Assembly (NCBI GenBank): GCA_905372355.1
Contig: CAJPOT010000023.1
Span: forward strand, 1 to 21,962
From: an uncultured Selenomonas sp.
Lineage (GTDB): Bacteria; Bacillota; Negativicutes; Selenomonadales; Selenomonadaceae
Reading direction: 5' to 3'
DNA: 21,962 bases
Both the position numbers and the translations under genes were made by a program. The notes beneath the pieces were generated by a model. That model had not been told where the DNA came from. It worked only from the letters and a program-made list of their open reading frames with translations, and searched no databases. Positions 15,712-21,962 of the stretch are shown one piece after another; position 1 is the first letter of the stretch, and every line of letters starts with the position of its first letter.

Positions 15712-16077
15712 CTACTCCTCCACTTGAAGATCCGGGCGCAGCGAAATGGCGCCGCCCAGGTAGATGTGGCGAATCTCACTCTGCGGCTTGTCCGTATCAA
15801 CGAGCAAGAGCGCCCGTATGCAGCGCGGCAAAGAATTTTCGATCTCCGGCTCCAGCGTGTCAAAAAGCGGCACTGCATCGAACCCTTTCAAGAATCTCGC
15901 ACCCGCAGCCGGAAATGCCGACTTGAGATCGGGCGTCGCGGAAAAAATCGCCGCTCCGATGTCTGAAGGATCAATCTTGTTCGTGCGGCACATACCCATG
16001 ACCATGAGTTTCACCGCTTGAAATATCTCAGCCTTCGTATCCTTTTCTACCGTGATCGCACCCCTGATCCCACGCAT
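15712..16077 (-). CDS. aroH: chorismate mutase, AroH type
   Basis: This enzyme converts chorismate to prephenate in phenylalanine and tyrosine synthesis. The 121-residue protein is the Bacillus AroH trimeric type, not the AroQ helical type. It begins RGIRGAITVEKDT, has LFSATPDL-like IFSATPDLKSAFPA at about residue 45, RCIR with Arg88 and RHIYLGGAISLRPDL at the end. Arg5, Glu76, Arg88 and Tyr106 line up with the known active-site residues of the B. subtilis enzyme by my hand alignment. The start ATG has AGGAGGG 6 nt upstream. The gene follows a weak terminator after the UbiB-family gene and precedes ridA. Confidence 0.96.
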   Translation of the reverse strand: MRGIRGAITVEKDTKAEIFQAVKLMVMGMCRTNKIDPSDIGAAIFSATPDLKSAFPAAGARFLKGFDAVPLFDTLEPEIENSLPRCIRALLLVDTDKPQSEIRHIYLGGAISLRPDLQVEE

Positions 16078-16120
16078 GGGAATCCCTCCTATCCTACTCT
16101 TCCTAGCATTAAAGCCCCAA

Positions 16121-16144
16121 AGAAAACGCGCATTTCGCGCATTT
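16121..16144 (-). terminator. probable weak terminator after the UbiB-family gene
   Basis: On the minus strand AAATGCGC pairs with GCGCGTTT (16124-16131 with 16137-16144, one G-T pair) around a 5-nt loop, followed by TCTTTGG. It is about 20 nt past the stop codon and upstream of the aroH ribosome site. The T-run is short. Confidence 0.5.
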
Positions 16145-16165
16145 CCCCAATCAACGGCAGCCTCG

Positions 16166-17773
16166 TCAATGACCGCGCAATATGCTCCACAGGAGCCGCG
16201 CCGAGAGCACGATCGCCGCCAGATAGCCCAAGACGCCCAGAAACGGTATCTCCATGATCTTCGGTGTCATCTGCGTCGTGCAGATCGTGCTTGAGCCAAG
16301 GAGAAGCGCCGCACTCAGGAGGGCGATGATGAGTTTATTGATCATCTTGTTGAGCCTCGCGAGCGGCTCATCGGCGCCCGTAAGCTCAAGATTGACCTTC
16401 GTCTGCCCGCTCAGCGTCATCTTCAGAATGTCCGAGATCTGCTCGGGCAGCTGCAAGGATTTGCGCAAGAGGATGTAGCCCTCACGCTTCGCCTTGCCGG
16501 CTTCCTCGCGCCAGTTGAATCCCTTCGCAAAGCTCAGTTCCATACTGCGCGCCAGAATCTCAACGAAGCTGACCTCAGGGCATACGAGGCGCATGACGCC
16601 CTCGATCGTCATGACGCCGCGGCAGAACATGCTGATGCCCGGCGCAATCGCAATGTGATGAGAGCGCAGAACGTTCATGATCTGACGCGAGAGTATGCCC
16701 ATCTTCAGCGAGCGGAAATCGAGATCGCCATACTGCGCGATGAGCGCGTCGATGTCCTGATAGAGCCTCGCATGGTCGATGCGCTCCTGCGGCACGCCGA
16801 GTGAGAGCACCGCCGCCTTCATCTCGAAGACGTCATGCTGCGCCAGAGCGAAGATCGCCTTGCGGATTGCCGCGCGATCCTTGTTCGACAGACGCCCCAT
16901 CATGCCGAGGTCGAGCCAGACGATCTTACCGCCGCGCACCCAGATGTTTCCCGGATGCGGGTCGGCGTGGAAGTAGCCATCCTCGACGATCTGCTTGACG
17001 TAATTCTCACCGAGCCGCTCGCCGATGCGCCGCACGTCGATGCCCGCCGCCTTGAGTCCCGCCACATCGTCAATCTGTATGCCGTCGACGTACTCCATGA
17101 CGAGCACATGCTGCGTCGTCAAATGGCGATAGACCTTGGGACAGCTTACGAAGTCGGCATCCTGATTCGCATGGCGGAACTCCTCGATGTGGTTCGCCTC
17201 CATGACGAAATCCATCTCCTGTTTGGCAATCGCCCAAAGCTCATCGAGCACCATGCTGAAATCCACGACGTCCTGCGCAGGGCCAAGGATCTTCAAGATG
17301 CCCGCCGCGCGCTTCAAGAGCACGATGTCCTTGCTCATGATGTCGTGCACGCCTGGTCGCTGCACCTTGATGACGACCTTCTCACCGTCCAGGAGCACCG
17401 CGCAGTGCACCTGCGCAATCGAAGCTGAACCCAGCGCTTCTTCATCAATCGAGCGGAAGATGCGCGTCCAGCGACGCTGATACTCCTGCTCGATGACCTT
17501 CTCTATGACGGAAAACGGCAGGGGGTTCGCCTCCGTCTGCAGTTTCATAAGTTCATCGCAGTATTCCTGCGGCAGAAAATCCGGACGCATGCTCATGATC
17601 TGCCCGAGTTTCACGAAAGTCGGTCCGAGATCTTCCAAGATCAGCCGCAGCTTCTCGGGCGTTATGCCATGCACGATGTCGCGCGCGCGCAGGACTTCAA
17701 CCATCTCGCGCAGACGCGTCGCCGAGCCTTGATCCTCCTTGCGCCACGCTTCGCGAAAAGCCTTTGCGAACAT
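16166..17773 (-). CDS. UbiB/AarF (ABC1) family atypical kinase-like protein
   Basis: This is a membrane-anchored protein of 535 residues from the ancient kinase-like family linked to quinone and isoprenoid lipid metabolism. The diagnostic KxGQ motif is at residues 55-58, the alanine-rich loop ASIAQVH from 117, the ATP-site Lys136 (VVIKVQRPG), HADPHPGN at 269-276 and the metal-binding DLGMMG from 288. Two hydrophobic segments close to the C-terminus (about 475-533) anchor it. The start was moved to ATG 17773 because GAGGGGGG lies 5 nt upstream and the longer reading (to 17893) overlaps the ABC-F gene. It is 55 nt downstream of that gene and probably cotranscribed. The substrate is unknown. Confidence 0.93.
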   Translation of the reverse strand: MFAKAFREAWRKEDQGSATRLREMVEVLRARDIVHGITPEKLRLILEDLGPTFVKLGQIMSMRPDFLPQEYCDELMKLQTEANPLPFSVIEKVIEQEYQRRWTRIFRSIDEEALGSASIAQVHCAVLLDGEKVVIKVQRPGVHDIMSKDIVLLKRAAGILKILGPAQDVVDFSMVLDELWAIAKQEMDFVMEANHIEEFRHANQDADFVSCPKVYRHLTTQHVLVMEYVDGIQIDDVAGLKAAGIDVRRIGERLGENYVKQIVEDGYFHADPHPGNIWVRGGKIVWLDLGMMGRLSNKDRAAIRKAIFALAQHDVFEMKAAVLSLGVPQERIDHARLYQDIDALIAQYGDLDFRSLKMGILSRQIMNVLRSHHIAIAPGISMFCRGVMTIEGVMRLVCPEVSFVEILARSMELSFAKGFNWREEAGKAKREGYILLRKSLQLPEQISDILKMTLSGQTKVNLELTGADEPLARLNKMINKLIIALLSAALLLGSSTICTTQMTPKIMEIPFLGVLGYLAAIVLSARLLWSILRGH

Positions 17774-17828
17774 CGTATCCCCCCTCGGAAGAGCACCCAT
17801 CGCCATGCCGGACGGCAAAAGCCTTGCC

Positions 17829-19454
17829 TTAGCTCTTCTTGCCGTACTTTTCTTCGATCTGCTGGCGCACCGTCTCGTTTTCCAGGAATTCATCGTATGT
17901 CGTCACGCGGTCGACAACGCCCTCAGGCGTGATGTCGATGATGCGATTTGCGATCGTCTGAATAAACTCGTGGTCGTGCGAAACGAAAAGTACCGTGCCC
18001 GAAAAGGCGATCAGTCCGTCGTTCAATGCCGTGATGGACTCCAAGTCGAGGTGGTTCGTCGGCTCGTCGAGAAGCAGCACGTTCGCGCCCGAAAGCATCA
18101 TGCGCGACAACATGCAGCGCACGCGCTCGCCGCCCGAGATGACCTTCGCCTTCTTCTGACTCTCCTCGCCCGAAAAGAGCATGCGTCCCAGAAAGCCGCG
18201 CACAAACGACTCGTCCGGGTCGCGCGAATACTGGCGCAGCCAGTCGACGAGGTTCAGGTCGACGTCATCGAAAAATTCGTTGTTGTCCTTCGGCAAGTAC
18301 GCCTGCGTCGTCGTCACACCCCATTTGAACGTGCCTGCATCCGCCTCCATATTGCCCATGAGGATCTCGAAGAGCGCCGTCTTGCCCACGGAATTCGGGC
18401 CGACGAAGGCGACCTTGTCCCCCTTTTTGAGCGTGAAGCTCACGTTATTCAGCACCTTCTCGCCGTCGATCGTCTTCGTCAGGCCGCTGACCTGCAATAG
18501 CTGGTCGCCCGCCTCGCGGTCGGGCGTGAAGGCGATGTAGGGATAGCGGCGCGAGGATGGCTTGATGTCATCGAGCGTGATTTTTTCGAGCAGCTTCTTG
18601 CGCGAGGTCGCCTGCTTCGACTTCGAGGCGTTGGCGCTGAAGCGTTGGATGAAGGTCTGCAGTTCCTTGATCTTCTCCTCTTTCTTCTTGTTCGCATCTT
18701 TCGCCATCTGCAGGGCGAGCTGGCTCGACTTGAGCCAGAAATCATAATTGCCCGCATAGAGCTGAATCGATCCGAAGTCCACGTCAGCGATATAGGTGCA
18801 GACCTCATTGAGGAAATGGCGGTCATGCGAGACGACGATGACCGTGTTCGGGAAGTCATCGAGGAAGGCTTCGAGCCAGTTGATCGACTCGATGTCGAGA
18901 TGGTTTGTCGGCTCATCGAGGAGCAGCACATCGGGACTGCCGAAAAGCGCCTGCGCCAAGAGCACGCGCACCTTCTCCTTGTCCGTAAGATCTGCCATCT
19001 TCTTGTGATGCTTCGAAGGCTCGATGCCGAGGCCGTTTAAGAGGCGCTCCGCCTCAGGCTCTGCATCCCATCCGTTCATGTCGGCGAACTCCGCTTCAAG
19101 CTCCGAGGCCTTCATGCCGTCGGCATCGGAGAAGTCCTCCTTCTGATAGAGCGCATCCTTCTCATCCATGATGGCGACGAGACGCTCGTGACCGAGCATG
19201 ACCGTGCGCAAAACCTCGACCTCATCGAAGGCGTAGTGATCCTGCTTGAGCACGGCAAGGCGCTCGCCTGGCGTGATGTCGACCGAGCCTTTCGACGGCT
19301 CGATGTCGCCCGCAAGGACGCGCAGAAACGTCGACTTGCCCGCGCCGTTCGCGCCGATGATGCCATAGCAGTTGCCCGGCGTGAACTTGATGCTTACATC
19401 CTTGAACAAAACGCGCTTGCCAAACTGCAGCGTCAGTCCGCTTGTACTAATCAT
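17829..19454 (-). CDS. ABC-F family ATPase, YkpA/YbiT type
   Basis: This is a soluble, twin-ATPase protein of 541 residues with no membrane segments, of the class that acts on the ribosome (translation factor or ribosome rescue). NBD1 has Walker A GANGAGKS at residues 34-41 and LLLDEPTNHLD at 177-187. NBD2 has GPNSVGKT at 352-359, ISGGERVR from 439 and LLLDEPTNHLD. The first signature is degenerate (LTDKEK at 156-161), as I recall for YkpA and YbiT relatives. The charged linker between the domains (about 245-295) is the P-site tRNA interaction region. The ATG follows a modest GAGG. It lies between the glucosaminidase and the UbiB-family gene on one strand. Confidence 0.94.
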   Translation of the reverse strand: MISTSGLTLQFGKRVLFKDVSIKFTPGNCYGIIGANGAGKSTFLRVLAGDIEPSKGSVDITPGERLAVLKQDHYAFDEVEVLRTVMLGHERLVAIMDEKDALYQKEDFSDADGMKASELEAEFADMNGWDAEPEAERLLNGLGIEPSKHHKKMADLTDKEKVRVLLAQALFGSPDVLLLDEPTNHLDIESINWLEAFLDDFPNTVIVVSHDRHFLNEVCTYIADVDFGSIQLYAGNYDFWLKSSQLALQMAKDANKKKEEKIKELQTFIQRFSANASKSKQATSRKKLLEKITLDDIKPSSRRYPYIAFTPDREAGDQLLQVSGLTKTIDGEKVLNNVSFTLKKGDKVAFVGPNSVGKTALFEILMGNMEADAGTFKWGVTTTQAYLPKDNNEFFDDVDLNLVDWLRQYSRDPDESFVRGFLGRMLFSGEESQKKAKVISGGERVRCMLSRMMLSGANVLLLDEPTNHLDLESITALNDGLIAFSGTVLFVSHDHEFIQTIANRIIDITPEGVVDRVTTYDEFLENETVRQQIEEKYGKKS

Positions 19455-19533
19455 AAGATCCGATCCTCAACCTTCCCTATACTGTTTTTTTCGCTTGCAA
19501 AAGAGCCGCGCGTTCCATGCCCGTGAAATATAT

Positions 19534-20349
19534 TCACTGGCGCAGGATGTCGCGGAAAAGCTGCATGATGCTCTGACCGTATGTATGGCCAGGCACCGCC
19601 CAACGTCCATTGAGATCCGTCCATGTGCCGAGCGTGCGAGCGCCGTACGTCGAGCGCACAAGGTCGTAGCGCGGATCGACGATGGGCGAGGCAGGACGGC
19701 GCGTCGAGGCGTAGGCCAAAAGATGCTGGATATGCGCGCGCACACCCAGTTCCGACGTGGAAAAGTACGCGCCCTTGACTGTCGCACTCGTCGTGCCGAG
19801 GCCGCAGTAATTGTTCTGGTCGGGCGTGACCGTGCCGCCGTAGCGGAAGAAGCCCGTTTCCTTCAGCGCCTGCGCAAACGCCACATCGGGCCTCACACCC
19901 TCGCGTGCGCCTTCCTTATAATAATACGAAACGAGCGCTTCCGGCGAAACGGAGATGTCCGGATGCGGGTTGTTCATCAGCAGATAATCGACGCACTGCT
20001 TCTCCGTCGCCATCGCCGCGCCCAAGATGGCGTCCGCTGTGCGCGGTGCCGTCACGAGAACGCCCGGCGTTCTTTCGCCCGGCGTTCTTTCCACCGGCTT
20101 CTTTTCGGGCGCAGGAGGGTTCAAAATGTCCTTGATGCGCTCGGAAAGCGGCTGCTGCGCGTGCGCTGCCTGAACCTTCGTCTCCTTCGTCCTGCCCTGC
20201 TCAATGCCCTGATGCATTTCCACTTTCGTTTCCACCTGCGGATCATGCAGGCGTCTGGCGTCCGCCGCCGATGGAAGCGAAAAAGCAAATGTGCCGAGCA
20301 CGAGCGCCGTCAAAACTGCCTTACCCTGAAAAGACCCCTTGAAACCCAA
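19534..20349 (-). CDS. secreted glucosaminidase (GH73/FlgJ-like muramidase domain)
   Basis: This is an exported cell-wall hydrolase of 271 residues. A signal peptide covers residues 1-31 (basic start, hydrophobic VLTALVLGTFAFSLP, cleavage near ADA). A low-complexity, Pro/Glu-rich linker follows to about residue 105. The catalytic domain (about 115-271) contains the glucosaminidase motif FAQALKETGFFRYGG with the likely acid Glu164, then NNYCGLGTT. It should cut N-acetylglucosamine linkages in peptidoglycan. The start is TTG at 20349 with AGGAGG 7 nt upstream. It lies 18 nt after the purine permease stop, so it is probably cotranscribed with it. A 15-bp tandem duplication lies in the linker. 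Confidence 0.88.
   Translation of the reverse strand: MGFKGSFQGKAVLTALVLGTFAFSLPSAADARRLHDPQVETKVEMHQGIEQGRTKETKVQAAHAQQPLSERIKDILNPPAPEKKPVERTPGERTPGVLVTAPRTADAILGAAMATEKQCVDYLLMNNPHPDISVSPEALVSYYYKEGAREGVRPDVAFAQALKETGFFRYGGTVTPDQNNYCGLGTTSATVKGAYFSTSELGVRAHIQHLLAYASTRRPASPIVDPRYDLVRSTYGARTLGTWTDLNGRWAVPGHTYGQSIMQLFRDILRQ
20061..20090 (-). repeat. 15-bp tandem duplication in the glucosaminidase linker
   Basis: Two perfect adjacent copies of a 15-bp unit (20061-20075 and 20076-20090) encode ERTPG twice (residues 87-96). It is in frame and adds five residues to the linker between the export signal and the enzyme domain, a typical slippage product. Confidence 0.9.
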
Positions 20350-20367
20350 TGCAATTCCTCCTAGAAA

Positions 20368-21591
20368 TCACGGCGTATAGTACGCGAAATAAAGCGAGAA
20401 AGCCCCCGCGAAAAAGAACAGTGCCGGATGAATCTTCTTCCCTCGTCCCGAAAAGACCTCCAAAAAAACATAGACGATCATCCCTGCGCCCAGTCCTGCA
20501 ACAAGACTAGAGGACAATGGCGTCACGAGAAGCACGGCGAAGAACGCGACATGCTCCGACGTCTGCTGCCAGTCGAGCTGCAGCCCCTTGAGGAGCAAAC
20601 AGCCGGAAAAGATGAGGAGCGGCGCGAGAACCGCCGGAAAGTCGAGAACAGCCGCCGCCACAGGCTCCAGGAACAGAGCGAGAAGCAGAACGGCTGCTGC
20701 CGCACAGGCAGCGAGCGGCGTGCGCGCGCCGACGGCACGCGCCGCCGCGGACTCCTTCGCCAAGGTGACGGGTCCTGCGCCGAAGAGCGATGCGACAACA
20801 TTTCCTGCGGCAAGCGCGAGGAGCGTGCGCGTTTCGGCAAGCCCGTGCACCTCTTCCGCCTCGCCGAGTGCGGCGAATGTGCCGCACGTATCGAAGAAGA
20901 GGAAAAGCCACAGCGCCAGAACGACGCCCGAAAGCTCTGCAAGATGTGCAAAATCGAGTGCAAACGCCGTCCGATCAAGCCCCTCGGGCAGCAGGAACGG
21001 CGCCTCGGGCAAAACGAGGAAGCCTTCGAAGAGAGCGAGCAGCACAGCCGAAAGAACGCCCCAGAACGCCGCCGCACGAACGCCCATCGCCCAAAAGGCG
21101 AGCGATACCGCAAGGCCTGCGAGCGCGACGAACGCCGCCGGCTCAGAAAGGCTGCCAAGCATCGTCACCGTCAGCGGCGAGCCGACGACGAGTTTGCCCA
21201 TCTGAAGCCCTGTAAAGACGACGAGCAAACCCACGCCGCCGCGCGCCGCCTCTGCAATTGCACGCGGCATCGACGCGAGGAAGATGCGGCGAAGCGGCGT
21301 AGTCACCGTCAGAAGGACGAGGAGCGCGGCTATAAAGCATGCGGCAAGAGCCTCCTGCCACGCGACGCCGAGCGGATAAATGACGCCGTAGGCGAGCCAG
21401 ACGTTGATGCCGAGCGCAGGCGCGACAACGATCGGCTGACGCGCAAAAAGCCCCGCAGCAAGCGTCGCCAAACACGCAGCGAGAAGCGTCGCCGCATAAG
21501 CTCCGACAAAAGGCGCACCCGCCCTCGCCCAAAGTGCGGGCACGACGGCAAATGCCGCCAGAAGAGCGAGCGCCGTCAGCACGCCGCCCAA
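20368..21591 (-). CDS. AzgA-type (NCS2) purine permease
   Basis: This is a proton-coupled importer of the AzgA/PbuG branch, which carries hypoxanthine, guanine or adenine. Hydrophobic helices fill the protein. The family marks are APALGINVWLAYGV near residue 60, FFDTCGTFAAL (the FDTxGT motif) near 235, and SLFGAGPVTLAKESAAARA near 265. The start is uncertain. TTG 21591 gives 407 residues, but the frame stays open upstream and reads WKGERVQWRREVL, like AzgA N-termini. The best ribosome site (GGGAGG at 21655-21660) would then favour a non-standard ATT at 21645, giving about 425 residues. The gene has its own promoter and leads into the glucosaminidase gene. Confidence 0.87.
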   Translation of the reverse strand: MGGVLTALALLAAFAVVPALWARAGAPFVGAYAATLLAACLATLAAGLFARQPIVVAPALGINVWLAYGVIYPLGVAWQEALAACFIAALLVLLTVTTPLRRIFLASMPRAIAEAARGGVGLLVVFTGLQMGKLVVGSPLTVTMLGSLSEPAAFVALAGLAVSLAFWAMGVRAAAFWGVLSAVLLALFEGFLVLPEAPFLLPEGLDRTAFALDFAHLAELSGVVLALWLFLFFDTCGTFAALGEAEEVHGLAETRTLLALAAGNVVASLFGAGPVTLAKESAAARAVGARTPLAACAAAAVLLLALFLEPVAAAVLDFPAVLAPLLIFSGCLLLKGLQLDWQQTSEHVAFFAVLLVTPLSSSLVAGLGAGMIVYVFLEVFSGRGKKIHPALFFFAGAFSLYFAYYTP

Positions 21592-21685
21592 AACCTCCCG
21601 CCGCCACTGGACGCGCTCCCCCTTCCATGAAGGAAAAGAAAAAATCTCGGCCCGTCCTCCCTTCTCAAAAAACCAATCCGCTCCT

Positions 21686-21715
21686 ATTGTACCACAAGAC
21701 CGCCAAGGCTTTCAA
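21686..21715 (-). promoter_or_regulatory. promoter of the purine permease operon
   Basis: The minus strand has -35 TTGAAA (21710-21715), an 18-bp spacer and -10 TACAAT (21686-21691). The predicted start near 21679 leaves a leader of about 35 nt to ATT 21645 or about 90 nt to TTG 21591, too short to hold a purine riboswitch. Nothing recognisable lies between this promoter and the terminator at 21811. Confidence 0.65.
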
Positions 21716-21810
21716 TCCTAAGCAGGAGCTTTTTGCTGAACCCTCAAAAGTCAGGCTAAAGGCGCAAACGATCGACTGGCGAGAGCGGCGCACCGTGCCC
21801 ACGATGCCAC

Positions 21811-21854
21811 GATAAAAGGCTCGACCTGCTTGCAAAGAAGCAGGTCGAGCCTTT
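21811..21854 (-). terminator. terminator after tRNA-fMet
   Basis: A perfect 17-bp stem (21815-21831 with 21838-21854, core GGCTCGACCTGCTT) with a 6-nt loop is followed by TTTTATC on the minus strand. It lies 54 nt downstream of the tRNA 3' end and insulates the permease promoter. Confidence 0.9.
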
Positions 21855-21908
21855 CGCCGACTCTATTTACTTTCTCCGATGAGTCATCAACCCATCGGCA
21901 AACTTGCT

Positions 21909-21962
21909 TGGTTGCGGGAAGAGGACTTGAACCTCTGACCTTCGGGTTATGAGCCCGACGAG
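21909..21962 (-). tRNA. initiator tRNA-fMet (CAT), 5' part cut by the window edge
   Basis: On the minus strand the visible part reads CTCGTCGGGCTCATAACCCG, then GGTTCAAGTCC and CCCGCAACCA. The anticodon is CAT. Three consecutive G:C pairs in the anticodon stem (GGG/CCC) are the mark of initiator tRNA. CCA is encoded. The acceptor 5' strand and most of the D arm lie beyond position 21962. Confidence 0.93.

Noticed and set aside
20428..21630. 400-codon plus-strand frame opposite the purine permease
   Set aside because: The product is extremely Arg/Glu/Lys-rich low complexity and antisense to a recognisable membrane transporter; no ribosome site.
21592..21810. Purine riboswitch ahead of the permease
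   Set aside because: The predicted leader is only about 35-90 nt and no purine-aptamer core or antiterminator was recognisable.

Overview
This is a chromosomal segment from a moderately GC-rich, probably anaerobic Firmicute. The best guess is a Selenomonas-like member of the Negativicutes; that is inferred from gene content, GC bias and the rRNA leader, since no complete rRNA gene is present. Low-GC-Firmicute features (TTGAAAACT-type rrn leader box, zinc-ribbon L28, AroH-type chorismate mutase, YkpA/YbiT-type ABC-F, strong AGGAGG ribosome sites) occur together with dTDP-rhamnose genes and an ATP-dependent PEP carboxykinase. Most genes lie on the minus strand.

Positions 1-5800: the left edge holds tandem sigma-70 promoters and a leader box pointing off the window, almost certainly the start of an rRNA operon. 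Next, all on the minus strand, come an MFS transporter, a LysR regulator, tRNA-Ala(GGC), the dTDP-sugar genes rfbA-rfbC-rfbB (rfbD is not in the window) and a small YbjN-like protein.

Positions 5900-11950: recG, pckA, thrC and a YbaK-type aminoacyl-tRNA deacylase, all minus strand. thrC and the deacylase gene form a two-gene unit.

Positions 11950-15250: the only plus-strand block. A hicA-hicB toxin-antitoxin pair has a near-consensus promoter and a palindromic operator candidate. It is followed closely by a glutamine-dependent NAD+ synthetase. Then comes rpmB (zinc-binding L28), whose promoter and coding region are separated by a 160-bp MITE-like element with terminal inverted repeats and a TTA duplication.

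Positions 15250-21962: minus-strand genes in transcription order are an initiator tRNA (cut by the right edge), an AzgA-type purine permease, a secreted GH73-like glucosaminidase, an ABC-F protein, a UbiB/AarF-family membrane kinase, and then aroH and ridA after a terminator.

The window is mostly housekeeping. No wholly new multi-gene system is evident. The observations most worth following up are the MITE-like insertion in the rpmB leader, the hicAB-nadE arrangement, the unusual start of the purine permease, and the rhamnose cluster without rfbD. About a third of the protein genes appear to start at GTG, TTG or possibly ATT.
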